Origin: Podospora pseudoanserina
Taxonomy: Eukaryota; Ascomycota; Sordariomycetes; Sordariales; Podosporaceae
Direction: 5' to 3'
DNA length: 64,000 nt
Assembly (NCBI RefSeq): GCF_035222485.1
Contig: NC_085920.1
Span: 1,302,001-1,366,000, forward strand
Part shown: in pieces, positions 31,618-43,292 of the stretch
How the letters are laid out: every line of letters begins with the position of its first letter
Position numbering within the stretch: position 1 is the first letter of the stretch
Made by a program: the position numbers and the translations under genes
The notes under the pieces: model-generated
What the model was told of the DNA's origin: nothing
Seen by the model: only the letters and a program-made list of their open reading frames with translations
Databases searched by the model: none

Positions 31618-34600
31618 ATGGAGGAATACGTCGAGTTCTACCAGACCTCGTGCTGGTCCTATAAGCCCAAAGCCATCAAAAAGGTCATCGAGGAACTTGC
31701 TGCACAGCCAGTGGTGAGTTTGTCCTTCATCATTCTTTCTGTAACCTAGCACTAATTGCATATGCAGCACAATGGGAGAGTAGAGGTCCTGTACGACCTC
31801 GAGCAACGATGGTTCAAGATCACCTGCCATCAAGACGACGCCGAGACTCTCCGCCGGCGATTTGCGGCTGTGGCTGCAGAGATCGAAGAGGATGCTCTTG
31901 GCTCCGACTACGAGAAGGTTATAGGTCCAAGCTGCTACTTTGACGTATGATTTTTCTTGTCGCAGTCCTACCGGAACCGTATCGAACAGTTGCTAATGAT
32001 CGTAGACCGACATCGACAATGAATGGATTGCCGGTGAACAAGAGTACCTGAACCTTCTCCGGTCCCATGAGGCTAAATTCAAGGCGTATGCCTTCCCAAC
32101 TGCGCTTGCCAGTTTCCAGTTCAAGACCTGCTGGGACTCCCTCGAGAAGCGAGACGACGGACTTACCCTCGATCATGTCGTGTCCGACGATAAACTGTCA
32201 CAAATGGAACAAGAAACCAACGTGCGCATCGTGACAGACCTGGGCAAGTCACTGGTCTTCATCGGATCGCACACCAAGGGTTGCATTCACAAGGCCAAGG
32301 GAAAGCTGGACGTCCTGCTGGCCAGTAAAGTCAGCACCATTGCCCTCCCCCTCCTTTAGCCAGGAGATCGTCTGCTCATAATTATCGATAGAACATGGCC
32401 CTCCTCTCTCTTCGAAATGACCATGTCCTTTTTACTGACAACTACGTCGATGAGAAACTCCGTCCAGGTCTCATGGTTGATCTCCGATACATGACCAATA
32501 TTCACCCAAGACTTACCTCGTCGACATTGCTCGATCCAGCGACTGTCAGAAGGCTGGACGGGGCTTATTCGCGCATGTATGAACAAGGAGTTTCTCTGCG
32601 GCTATGCCCCTACAGTCACAAGAAAAAGTGGCATGTCTCCCTTCTTGGCCCTCACATTCCGGAGCCAAAGACACAGCAGAGATACGTTTTGAGCAGCCGT
32701 CCGACCATGCTTGAGAAGGACTCAGATGAGCGCCCTATTACAGCGCCGGTGTCACAAGTACAAGCGAGAGCCACAACTACTGAGAGCCGGGTGGTTATCT
32801 GGATGGAAGGTCTCTCGATAGCGCCCAGCTCTGAGCTTCGCAACAATGATCTCTCAGCTGAGCCCTGTGTGCATCCATTCGACCTTGAGCAAGATAGTTT
32901 GGGTCCTCTAGTCGACGTTCCTGCGATATCCACTACCGCCAGTGCAACGGAACTCATAGATATGGACAGTCCTGGTGGTCTCGATGAGGCGGCTCTGAAT
33001 ACACCTGTTCGTCCGCCTCAGGATATTGTGGAAGTCCCAGCTCCACCGCTTATTACCGTCGCTCCTAGTGGTGAAAGTGGCCATTCTCAGCATTCTGGGT
33101 CGACTACACGCTCCTTGATGGAATTCAGCGGCAAGTCCCCCTCCCCCAATAACTAGGTAACATAACTAACAGGCACCTGTAGATGATGATGTACCTACCC
33201 CGACACCTTTTAAATATCACGATGACTTCAGCACCAAACGCTTCCACGCCATGAACCAGCAGTCTGGTCACACTGCCAAGAAGGCAACCCCTGCGCCATC
33301 TGCCGTTTCGAAACCTGCGTCGAAGGCAACGCAGAAGACCTCAAACGCGGTGGGCATGGCAGCTCCAAGCTGGACATACGGCACTGTGCCTTTTGCCGAG
33401 AAACTCAACATGGCTATCGCAAAGCTCCTTCACAAGGCACCTTACCGACGAGGCTGGGTTGAAGTGCGGGTAGAGTTTGGTCGTATCCTTCTGGGAGACT
33501 GTGATGAGAGCGCTCTGTCGTTCAATTCTGGACAGTCTGCTGCCGACGGCTGGGATAACCAAGTTGTTGTGTACATGTTGGAACAAGCCTCCCGGAAACT
33601 CGACACGGACAAGAGGCGCAAGGATCTTCGATTCACCAAAATCCTCACCACCCATGGATGCGATGCTGAGGCGCTTCTCAACATGTGGAATGATGGCAAG
33701 CAGATTTGGGATCCGGAGCAGCGCAAGGTTGACATCACATACGCTATTCATTGCGAGATGAAGCGCAAAGGGGAAGAGCCGTATCGATTTGCTATTGAGA
33801 CACGCCAGAACGATACCGACTGTTCTGTGATGGTCAAGCCTTTCCACCCTATACATGATGGCGATGGAATTGCGCCCGTTTATGTCCATGGCTTGAAGCA
33901 CAACTGGGATATGCGGGTCATGTTATCACATGTTGACCATGATGAGGTCGACAAGCGTGTCAGCCGCTTCGCCATGGTTGTTTTTAACAGTCTTCAGATT
34001 CGGTATGCTGCCTCTCCTTGACGCTTGTATAACTCGCTGACTAAACTGGCCAGCAGGGATAACAACGGCCCAAACCTCACCTTCTGCGTTCCCAACTACT
34101 CGGCGACTGTCACAGCTGTTAGAGCTCTCACTCGATGGTACTACCCGAGTATTGATAGACAAAACGAGCTTCAGATTACCGAGGTTGAGCAGCTTGACAT
34201 GGATACGATCGAGGATATCCCCAACGCCGCTCCAGGAGAGAAAACCAAGAGGATTCATGCCCATCCACGCCTTCCAAAAGCCTGTCAAATCAAACAGCGC
34301 CAGGGTGACTTTGAGCGCTGGTATGAGGCCGCAGTGCTCTCGACCCAACTACAAGAATCTTGTCAGATGAACTCTGGGCTCAAACTTGGAGATGTGGCCG
34401 CGTGGAGTCCAGAGGAGATGTATCGATATGGTGGTTTTACCACCCTGTATGGTCCTGCTATTGCCATGCTCAAACAAATGGACAAGATTGGTCAAAATGA
34501 AGACAACAATCTCTCAGGGGTGTTTGGAGGCCTGCTGAAGCGGGCGAACGACCCCCCACCTGGTGTTCCTGGGTCTTTTGGGCCTTCCAGTCAGCACTTG

Positions 34601-34663
34601 CGACCGCACCCCCACAGCCGTGGTGGCAACACTGGTTTTTATCTCGAGACGTGCGGTCAGTAG
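31618..34663 (+). CDS. Large conserved fungal protein of unknown function, 920 aa
   Basis: Six exons: 31618-31713, 31768-31944, 32006-32329, 32392-33130, 33183-34002 and 34057-34663. Each join keeps frame. Intron 4 uses a GC donor (CG|GCAAGT) and intron 3 a weak GTCAGC donor. Intron 5 ends in CAGCAG, so the acceptor may vary by three bases. The segment VRIVTDLGKSLVFIGSHTKG followed by a KAKGKLDVLL helix resembles a KH-like fold. The second half contains PSWTYGTVPFAEKLNMAIAK and KWHVSLLGPHIPEP-type conserved-looking blocks, and a Ser/Pro-rich linker joins the halves. I do not recognise a named family. A KH-like RNA-binding role would be a guess. Confidence 0.75.
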
Positions 34664-35116
34664 TCTCTGCTTCGGCCAATGCGGCCTCCAGAACAACGAC
34701 TGTGAGGAGCGAGAAGGGAGAGGCGGGTGAGATATGGTGAAGATGGGTATTTGGACTTTGTAAATTTGAGCTCACTGTTGAGATGGAGGCTGATACTATG
34801 CGAGTAAGCTGTGCATGTAAGATTGTTAGCTATGCAAGATATCAATAAAATGGAGCAATACTGTTCGGACACCTAATTTCTACATGCCGGATCCTCCACC
34901 CACAGAAAGAAAAGCCTTTTAACTACATTTCTTGTACTTTTAAAAGAGAAGAAATATATTGGGGTATTTTTTGACGTTTAATTTATATATTCAGGGTAAG
35001 ATTTTGTATAGAAGTAGTGTGAAAGTATCAAAGTAGTGTGAAAGTGTATTATTTATAATACTAGTAAGATCTTAATAACGAAGAGAAGACTACATTAATG
35101 TAATAGTTTTAAAAGA
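34664..35116. other. 3' region, then AT-rich sequence
   Basis: From about 34870 on the base composition drops sharply to AT-rich, with many TA steps. No coding frame is seen. It flanks the LTR-like unit and looks like old repeat-derived sequence. Confidence 0.5.
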
Positions 35117-35522
35117 TGTCACGGTTTTGGAAGACAGTGGAGACGTAAGGAACAATCAGAACTGGACCGGACGATAGAGCGGGGCTCACTGTCCAGGAAG
35201 ACGGAACGGACTATTGAGATTGGGACCGGGGACCGTGAGCCCCGCCGCGGTCCCCGGTCCAGTATCGGCCAATAAGGAGAGGACCGAGGACCGTCTGGAA
35301 GTCAACGGTCCACGATCTCTAGATTTATATATACGGAGGAACTGGCTGGTGTAGATAGACAGTTCCGCAGTATGCAATACAAGTCACAATCGTTGGTATC
35401 TAGACTGTTGTGATTGAGACAAGCCATTTATTGTACACTGTTTAGCTGTACCGAACCAGGATTTTTCAGAAGTGCCTTTAACCAGTATCCCTTTCAGAGG
35501 TTCCGGATAGGGGTTCGTCACA
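35117..35522 (+). mobile_element. Fossil LTR-like unit (probable solo LTR)
   Basis: A unit of about 406 bp starts with TGTCACGG and ends with CGTCACA. It holds a TATA-like element near 35323 followed by a plausible transcription start. No internal retrotransposon coding region adjoins it, and no convincing target duplication was found. Flanks are AT-rich and look old. Ty1/copia or Ty3/gypsy cannot be told apart. It looks like an ancient, broken remnant. Confidence 0.45.
35161..35263. repeat. Nested perfect inverted repeats inside the LTR-like unit
   Basis: Three overlapping perfect inverted pairs: ACTGGACCGG (35161-35170) with CCGGTCCAGT (35254-35263), GCGGGGCTCAC (35179-35189) with GTGAGCCCCGC (35235-35245), and GGACCGGGGACCG (35223-35235) with CGGTCCCCGGTCC (35248-35260). 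Together they could form alternative hairpins. The block is GC-rich within an AT-rich region. Confidence 0.9.
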
Positions 35523-36393
35523 CTGGGTAGATATCCATGGTAAAAGTAGCGGAGATTGTAGGAGGTAAATTTCTTAAGATTTTTACGTATTAAACCCTAA
35601 CTTCGGGATAGGAGATATGTATAAGATAAAAGAGAACTACGTATAAGATCGGGAGGGCATATATAAGATGTTGAGGGAGGCACCTCGATTAAGTCTCATT
35701 TGTATATATATATACTTAAGTATCTTTATAATTTTATTTAAATCTAAAGATTATGGGTGAAAGTGCTGTGGACGGGGGTCCGACAAGTCGAAATGGGGGT
35801 CCCGAAAAGTATTGCCCATAAAATGTTTTGACGTTTGTACTTTTTTTTTACCATGGCCTTGGGGAAAGTAGCCCCCAAAGCAAGGGAGCACGTGCTCAAT
35901 CTGTGGTCTTCATTCCTTGGCAACTTTCTGGAATGTTCACCAGTTGCAGGGTAATATTGAAACTGTGCATTTCCTTCCCCGGATTCTGATCGCCGGAACC
36001 ATTCTAGCTGCAGGACATCCAACCGGTGAAGCTATGGCGTCATTGGGCTTTGGTGCCACAGAGGCACAGAAAAGCCAATTAACTCAGTTCTGAATCAAGC
36101 TTTTCCGGCATCGGGAACGGGCACTGGGGGAGATGGCGCGATTGGAGTGCGTTTAGACGTTTTCCCCCGGATCTTGAGGGTGGGAAGACCCAGATTAGGG
36201 GTGGGATCGTCGTTTAACAATTGAGGTTACGGTTACGGTAGGACGACTGCACAAGTTGACAGCTGTTTTAAGGGCGGGGGAGGGAGGAAATGGGATATGG
36301 AACTGGCTTTTTTTTCATCTTTTCAATTTGTTTGTTACTATTTACATGGTTCTTGTGTTGTTGTGTGCGAGTTCTGAGGTGAAGTGAGTTAGC
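35523..36393. other. AT-rich intergenic sequence and MFS promoter
   Basis: The first 220 bases continue the AT-rich repeat-like sequence. From about 35760 composition returns to normal. A 92-codon minus frame at 35744-36022 has no support. Confidence 0.5.
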
Positions 36394-38135
36394 ATGGTGG
36401 ACAACACCGGTGCCATCACCGCAGCAAGCGGAAACAGCGACGGTGACGACAAGAAGGTTGGGGCTGGTGTAAACGGTGGGGGAGAAAACGAAAGAGACAA
36501 CACCTCCTCCCTCTCTTCTGGCTCGGGCTCGGGGGAGTCCGACGACGCGATCCTGCCTAGGGGGCAGGTCGATCCTGTGTATGAGGAGAAGGCGAGGATT
36601 CTAAACCGGGCGGTAATGTTTCCCCCCAACTCTTCCCAATCGTAAATCATTACTAACTGAGAAAGCAGATCCAAGAAATAGGCATAGGACCCTACCAATA
36701 CCTCCTCTTCCTCGTCGTTGGCTTCGGCTGGGCGAGCGACAACCTCTGGCCCGTCGCCACGTCCCTCATCCTGCCCCCCATCGCATTGGAATTCCTCCCT
36801 TCCCGCCCGGCATACCTCACCCTCGCGCAGAACATTGGGCTTTTGGCAGGGGCGATATTCTGGGGGTTTGGGTGTGATGTTTTTGGGAGGAAGTGGGCAT
36901 TTAACCTCACGCTTGGGATCACGGCCGTGTTTGGGATGTGTGCTGCCTCCAGCCCAAACTTTGCGGCTATAGGGGTCTTTGCGAGCTTGTGGAGTTTTGG
37001 GGTGGGGGGAAATTTACCGGTGGACAGTGCGATCTTTTTGGAGTTTCTGCCGGGCAGTCATCAGTGGTTGTTGACTGTGTTAAGTGTGGACTGGGCGGTT
37101 GCGCAGGTGCTGGCTACGTTGGTTGCGTGGCCACTTTTGGGCGGGATGACTTGTCAGGAGGGAGGAAACGGGGGTTGTGAGAGGGGGGAGAATATGGGGT
37201 GGAGGTGGTTTTTGATTGCGCTCGGGGGGTTGACGTTGTTGATGTTTGGGTTGAGGTTTGCGGCGTTCAAGATTTTCGAGAGTCCCAAGTTTTTGATGGG
37301 GCAGGGTAGGGACGAGGAGGCTGTGAGGGTGGTTCACGAGGTGGCGAGACGGAATGGGAGGGAGAGCGGGTTGACGGTGGAGGACTTGAGGAGGGCTGAG
37401 CCGGAGGGGTATGTGGCGAGGACGGATGTCAAGGTTGCCGTGAAGAGGAGGTTGGAGAATGTCAAGATGGAAAGGGTGAGGGTGTTGTTTTCGACGAGGA
37501 AGCTGGCGTGGTCGACGGGGTTGATTATGGCTATTTGGGCATTTATTGGGTTGGGATATCCCCTTTACAATGCCTTCTTGCCGTATATTCAGGCCACGAG
37601 AGGAGCCGACTTTGGAGACGGGTCTACTTACCTGACATATCGTAACTCCCTCATCATTGCCGCTGTTGGCATCCCGGGAGCGCTTCTTGGAGGATATCTG
37701 GTCGAGCTGCCTCGCTTCGGCCGAAAAGGGACGCTGTCTTTGTCGACAGTCTTGACCGGAGTGTTTTTGTATTGCTCGACAACGGCACTTGACTCCCAAT
37801 CGCTACTCGGCTGGAACTGCGCGTTCAACTTTACGAGCAATGTGATGTACGCTGTTTTATACAGTTTCACGCCAGAACTGTTTCCAACACCCCAGAGAGG
37901 GACGGGGAACGCTTTGACGGCTACGTGCAATCGCATTTTTGGCATCATGGCAGTGAGTCTTTCGTCGTTGTTGATTGTGTGGATGGAATTGACTGACAAT
38001 CTGTAGCCTATTGTGGCCATGTTTGCGGATCTACGAACTGCTGCGCCGGTCTACACCAGCGGCGCTCTTTTCATCACTGCCGGAGTTTTGGTTCTTTTGT
38101 TGCCATTTGAGTCAAGGGGGAAAGCGGCGTTATGA
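36394..38135 (+). CDS. MFS transporter, SV2/sugar-porter-like, 543 aa
   Basis: Three exons: 36394-36612, 36669-37952 and 38007-38135 with introns of 56 and 54 nt. The first 75 residues are hydrophilic and Ser/Gly-rich. About twelve membrane spans follow, starting with YQYLLFLVVGFGWASDNLW. Motif A is visible as GCDVFGRKWAF between spans 2 and 3, and FESPKFLMGQGRDEEAVRV marks the central loop after span 6. FTPELFPTPQRGTGNA near span 10-11 is typical of the metabolite:H+ symporter/SV2-like branch. It sits in the plasma or an organelle membrane and its substrate cannot be read from sequence. Codon use in the middle exon is G-rich and unlike the core genes. Confidence 0.88.
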
Positions 38136-38476
38136 GCGGTTCTGAGGGGTAGCTTAGCCTCGTGATGTTGGACTTGACCGGCGTATTGGTTGAGGGGTAA
38201 TGGACTTGGATATTATGATTGTAATGGCGAAAAGCAATGACATCTTGACTTTCTGAACCGAAGACTTGAGAGTAAAGGGTAGTTCTGTTAACCTTGTGGC
38301 TGCCTCGTGTTCCGTTATGCCCTTCCAGCGACCTAAATATACACATAATCGTCACATTCTTCTCCAAGATCCTACATCAGCCTTGCTTTCTCATTTTGTG
38401 CCATCATCCGTGATCTCATTCCATCCATTTGCTCCCCGTCACCCATCACCTTCATCCCTCGCACAATAACCAGTAC

Positions 38477-38983
38477 TTAATGCAATGAAGTCCAAGCCCC
38501 GACCCCCAAAGCCCCCAATAGCATCCCCGTCCTTCCCAGATTCAACACCCCCCACCAATCCACCAGCTCCTTCGCTCCCTTCTCCTCACTCTCACTCACC
38601 ACCACCGCACCACTCGTCGTCACCCTCGCAGTCAGATCCTCCTCTCTCTTCAGCAGCGCGTTATTAGTTCCCATCATCAGAGCCAAGGTATAAGGAATAA
38701 CCCCCACGCTCAAACCTCCAGCTGTCGTCCAGAGGTTTCGATGAGCAGGTGACTTTGCAGCAAGGTAGAAAAACCCGATCGCCGAGAGGATGGACAAAGG
38801 CGGCATGTGGGATTTACCCGTTAGGAACACCTTCTTCCACTGCTGGAGCATGAGCGGGGTTGGGGAGGTAAGCAGCAAGGGGGTAATGAGGGTGGAGAAG
38901 GTGAGGGAGAGGCCGGTTGTGAAGGCTGTTAGGAGGAGGGTGGATGTTTTGATGAGGGGGAGGGAAGGTTTGGAGAGGGACAT
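38477..38983 (-). CDS. DUF1772 small membrane protein, 168 aa
   Basis: A single exon from the ATG at 38983. Four hydrophobic spans are visible: TLLLTAFTTGLSLTFSTLIT, LSILSAIGFFYLAAK, TAGGLSVGVIPYTLALMMG and GRTGMLLGALGVGAW. The motif LMLQQWKKVF after span 1 and the N-terminal layout fit the DUF1772 family, which includes anthrone oxygenase-like proteins in fungi. No polyketide synthase is nearby, so a secondary-metabolite role is not supported. It converges on the MFS gene. Confidence 0.72.
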   Translation of the reverse strand: MSLSKPSLPLIKTSTLLLTAFTTGLSLTFSTLITPLLLTSPTPLMLQQWKKVFLTGKSHMPPLSILSAIGFFYLAAKSPAHRNLWTTAGGLSVGVIPYTLALMMGTNNALLKREEDLTARVTTSGAVVVSESEEKGAKELVDWWGVLNLGRTGMLLGALGVGAWTSLH

Positions 38984-39004
38984 TTTGATGGGTTTTGAAA
39001 GAGG

Positions 39005-40195
39005 TCAACTTTGGGAAAAGCAATGGTTTTTGGAGGAGATGTAACAGAGATGGTTGATGATGTTAATTGATAATTGTCGGACAAAACGTTCAAAGTGGGG
39101 CACAAAGGTCCGGGCGGGATTGTCGGGATCGGCTGCTTTGGCTCCGGATGGCGGGACTCGGTGACCTATTCCCGTTCCGCCCGAAAGTGTTGGTGACATC
39201 AGTACAGGTGCTCTCATGTTTGTGTGCGTCCAGCCCAGCAGCACTGCGCAAGTGTATACATTTGGATCAGGCGCCGCACCTGCAGTGTTGGGTCCTGTGT
39301 CATTCTTCAAGAAGCAATAATGTCCGGTTGGTCGGCAGATTGTTAGCAAGGCTTTTTCTTGGAGAAGTTAAGAGCCCAAACCTACGCCTTTTCACCAACG
39401 ACGCAGCTTGATAAAGACTATCCCCTGGGGTAGGAACATTTCAGCCAACGCAACACGGTATGAAAGATTGTACTCGGCGCAAATCTGGATGCACTGGTCC
39501 AGGCTCTCCACGCGGACTCGCAAAATGTCGTGTGACCGATAAGATAGGATCACATCGGAAAAGTCTGTTGAGCACAACTTCATAAAGCTTGCGTTTGAAT
39601 AGGGCTTCCCGTTACCCTCGCGAGGTGTATATATCGTTCCGTTAAGCTCTGGGCAGCCGCCGTCTGTAGCCACAGTACCGACCCTGAGATTGCTGGGAAC
39701 TGTACTAGATGGGATTACACCACTTGATGTTACTGTTGCCATAGTTTCACTTGTGTTGCTTTTGCGGGGTATCGTGGTTGTTGGTTCTGATTGCGATGTG
39801 CTGTTACAGTCAAGTCAGTCATCGAATGCTTTGCCAGCCGGGGTTTGCATACCTTGGTTGATGACTCGCCGCCAGCACTCCAGCATGACCGCCTCCAATT
39901 CCGCCTGCCAGTATCACCACCAACCCGACCATGACTACCCAAAATACCTTCACCGGAAGCCCAAGAACCTTCGGCTGGTTTACCGGAGACTTTTCTTTGG
40001 TGGTGGATGTAATTTCATGGCCAAACGAAGCCCCAGAATATGGCCCATGATCTTGATGCTGCGGGTGTTCATGTGGTATTGCCTCCAGCCCAGGACAATG
40101 GAGCGATTGTGTTGTTGGGCTATGACTAGGCTTGATACGTGTAGTTTGTCAGAGAATGGAACACAAAATTTATCCTCAGGAGTGGATGGGAGCAT
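39005..40195 (-). CDS. PAN/apple-like single-pass membrane protein, frame partly broken
   Basis: Pieces on the minus strand fit one gene. A possible start MLPSTPEDKFCVPFSDKLHV is at 40195. Another frame from about 40141 gives SPTTQSLHCPGLE, then a membrane span (VKVFWVVMVGLVVILAGGIG). A clean 52-nt intron (39801-39852) leads to STSQSEPTTTIPRKSN and a Cys-containing domain (GGCPELNGTIYTPREGNGK, ESLDQCIQICAEYN), and a last stretch, CFLKNDTGPNTAG, is at about 39300. The start and the membrane part are in different frames with no fitting intron, and the last join is not solved. Fungal proteins of this layout carry a short cytosolic N-terminus, one span and a secreted apple-like domain. It may be a decaying gene or a misread one. 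Confidence 0.5.
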
Positions 40196-41164
40196 TTTGT
40201 CTGCCGCACGTTGAAAAAAAGAAACAGAGGGTTATCAGACTTGATGGGCTGGGGCAGTTCTGACCACTTAAAGCCTGTTGATCAAGGCTCCCATCTTGTT
40301 CATAGGTTCGGCGACCTAAAGTTGGCGATGTGGCCAAGTGCTACTCTAGCTACTGCTGTGCCGTATGGTTTGATGGAAAATAGATGAATTAAGATTCGCC
40401 ATCGGCTCAGTCATAGTCTTCCGCACATATGCTTTGGCTTTGCCATGATGATCAGCATGACGGTTGTGCCGTAGCAGCCCAGTCGACCATCTGTCGCGGC
40501 TGGTTGAACTTGGTGTAACAGTAATATGGCCAGAATCAAGGGGCACTCAAGCTAAAATGAAGTCAATGGTAAGTAATGCTGCATTGAGTCCCCAAGTCCA
40601 GGGATAAACCGTTTGACAACCTGGAGGAGTTGCCTTCTACGACCTCAAAACCCACCCTCCCTTGTGATAGACATCAGGTTGCGATGACAGCCTGCGGTAG
40701 AAGCAGATTTTTTTAAAAGAGTGTTCATAAGAGTCCGTTGTTATGCAATAGAAATTGTGCGTAAATAGAACAGAACGTTAAGAAGTCGGAACTCAGCATC
40801 AGCTTTGAGAAATGAGATGAATATGAAGCTGAACCCACAGAAGCAGGTGTGGGCGCACAGACCATACATCAAAATGCCAAGCTGCAGGGGTGTAACAGAA
40901 AAACTGGAGAAGGCACGAACTGTGCACGGACGGCGTCAGCACGAAAAACATCAGAAAAAAATTGAGGCGGTTGTGATGCACTATAAGTGCAAACATCGCT
41001 GATTGAAAATGAGTTTTTTGGCCTTGTGTGCTTGTCGCCAACCATGATTCACTAGATGGCTTCTCAATCAAGGTGATAAAGTCCTTGCCCATCTACCAGC
41101 ATTCTCCCCACTCCATTTTTGCCTCTGTGGCTGCCCGGCAAGAGCTGTTGTGAAAAAACTTACA
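40196..41164. other. Intergenic, no supported gene
   Basis: About 1 kb with only short scattered frames. Confidence 0.5.
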
Positions 41165-42847
41165 ATGGCGCATCACACCAAGCGCTCTCACAACAATAGA
41201 CTTGTTGTCAATGGCACTGCCATTGTCAACCACCCATCATCGACGGGTGTTACTGATGCCACGCTTGCCCAACAAACTGCCTCCTTTTCTCACACCCTAC
41301 TTGCTCGCAGAACCAGTTCATTCTGCAACAAGTCGAAAGCAACAACCACCAACTCGTACATCAAAACATCTGCCAAAGCACTTATTCCTCTTCTATCTTC
41401 TTTGTCCTCAATAGCTGCTGCTCACACGACCAATATCAAAAAGTCCCGACTTTCATCTGGGCCCCAGACCTTGTCTTCTGCGACCACTAAGTTCCTGTAC
41501 AAGAGACTCCGCAAGCACGATCGCGCGACCTCCTCCTATTTTCAGAAAAGAAAGCAGTGGAAGCGCACTCACCGCCGTGTTGCTGTCAGAATAATGACTT
41601 CTCCTGGCCAACCCGGCCTCCCTGCGGCCTATGAGCCTTTGTCAGATGAAGAGACGGTCAACCAGCCTATTTCAAGCAGCGCCAATTCTTCCAGGAGCAC
41701 CTCGCCTTCGGATAGCAGCAGTAGTCGCCAGCAATCAGAGTCTGTCACCTCAGTGTCTAGCTTTGCGTCTTCGCAAAAGAGTACCGATGGCAAGTCTGAG
41801 GAGGTAGAGGAGAAGGAAAGAGTCAAAACCAAAGTCGAAATTAAGGTTGAGGCTGCCAGCATCAGCACTCAAGCCACCGAGGCAGCTGCCAACACTACCA
41901 GCGACACCAGAACCAACCCGGCCAAGAGGAAACATGAAGAGACTGGGGATGACCCGACGCCTCAGCCGAAGAAGGTTGTGAAGTCAATCAGGCTGGTTAT
42001 TAAGAAACCCACTGTCGCTATCTCGCCGCCGCCCTCCGCGATAGGCGCCGCCACCGAGGAGCCCGCTCTAATGTCTGGAGCTCGGGCTAGCCCACCACCT
42101 CCCATGGCAACTCCTGTCGCTAAGCCTACCACCAAAATCATCCTCAAGCGGCCTTCTTCCAGCGTTGCCCCCCCAGTCATGACCCCAGCCGTTGGCAATA
42201 ACGGGAATCACGGGGAAACGGCCAAGCAGAAGAAGTTGAATAAGGGGAAGCGCAAGCTCATCGAACAAGAGGATGATGATGACGAAGAGACCATTCCCGC
42301 CCCAAAGAAGGCCAGATACACCAAAAACACCTACCAGGGTCCAGACAAGCCCTTGCAAAAGATGGAGTATTTTGAGCGCCGTCGTCACGAAATGCTTGCT
42401 GATCCTCTTGGGTATGACGACCTCGTTCGGGACACGAATAAGCAGCCTGATGCCTACACCCGAAAAAAGTTCTTGCGATGGGAGAAGCATTACCGACACC
42501 CCAAGCCTGAGAAGTTTGAGATGAGCGGTGCGCTCAATCCGCCAGACATGACTTCTGCACTTGCTGGCACCCCCAAGAAGAAGGGGGGAGAGAGCCTCTC
42601 CAGGAATGCCCGGAAGCGCGCTCACAGGAAGAGAGCTGAGGAGGAAGCCAATGCTTTGCGTCGGGAGAAGTCACGGGAAAGGCCCACATCTGGCGGGGAG
42701 ACAGAGGGCGAGGAGAAGCTCACTGGGAAGGGAAAAGGGGTCGCCAGGATTGGGCAGGGCAAAGACGGCAGTATAGGTTATTACAAGCAACAACAACAGC
42801 GCATGAAGAGCACCGGTAGACAATACAATGGCGGTTCAGATTATTGA
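41165..42847 (+). CDS. Basic, low-complexity nuclear protein, 560 aa, unrecognised
   Basis: A single exon. The first ATG in frame is at 41165 (MAHHTKRSHNNRL). A later ATG (MTSPGQPGLPAAYEPL, near 41594) would remove a basic N-terminal 143 residues whose character differs from the rest, and could be the true start. The remainder is Ser-rich, then Lys/Glu-rich with NPAKRKHEE, PKKVVKSIRLVIKKP and KGKRKLIEQEDDDDEE, which suggests nuclear location. A folded-looking block follows: QKMEYFERRRHEMLADPLGY and AYTRKKFLRWEKHYRHPKPE. The tail is Lys/Arg/Gly-rich. No domain was recognised. Confidence 0.6.
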   Translation: MAHHTKRSHNNRLVVNGTAIVNHPSSTGVTDATLAQQTASFSHTLLARRTSSFCNKSKATTTNSYIKTSAKALIPLLSSLSSIAAAHTTNIKKSRLSSGPQTLSSATTKFLYKRLRKHDRATSSYFQKRKQWKRTHRRVAVRIMTSPGQPGLPAAYEPLSDEETVNQPISSSANSSRSTSPSDSSSSRQQSESVTSVSSFASSQKSTDGKSEEVEEKERVKTKVEIKVEAASISTQATEAAANTTSDTRTNPAKRKHEETGDDPTPQPKKVVKSIRLVIKKPTVAISPPPSAIGAATEEPALMSGARASPPPPMATPVAKPTTKIILKRPSSSVAPPVMTPAVGNNGNHGETAKQKKLNKGKRKLIEQEDDDDEETIPAPKKARYTKNTYQGPDKPLQKMEYFERRRHEMLADPLGYDDLVRDTNKQPDAYTRKKFLRWEKHYRHPKPEKFEMSGALNPPDMTSALAGTPKKKGGESLSRNARKRAHRKRAEEEANALRREKSRERPTSGGETEGEEKLTGKGKGVARIGQGKDGSIGYYKQQQQRMKSTGRQYNGGSDY

Positions 42848-43292
42848 TCATCTTTTATTTTTATTTTCTCCCACTGTGGGAGGAGCATCGTGGCTTGGAA
42901 GCTTTGGCCAAGGGCTGGTTCTTGGCTGGGGCCATGGGGAATCAATCCTTTTTATTCAGCTTACCCGCGTTCAATGTATCTTTGAACGACAGCAGTGTCG
43001 ATGTCGATGTCGATGTCGATTTCAACGATCACAACACCATCTTGTTAAGCTTATGCACTTGCTTACGTGTCTCCCCCCGTCTGTACTGTCTTCAGTTTGA
43101 GTTCGTCCATTTTGCTAACAGTATGGTCGGCCACGCGAGTTCGTAACAAGCCTCCGCCATGAGGGAGCCACCTCTCAAGCCGCTACCTGAGTTAAACCCT
43201 TTCTCTCCTGTCCCATGGTCGTGTAATAAGCTTTCCTCCTCTCACCACTAACCTCATCGAAAATTTGCAACGCAAGACATACAGTTAACAAT
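42848..43292. other. Intergenic with a hexamer repeat
   Basis: 0.44 kb. Holds four GTCGAT units at 42997-43020. Confidence 0.55.
42997..43020. repeat. GTCGAT hexamer repeat, four units
   Basis: Four exact head-to-tail copies. Confidence 0.95.
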
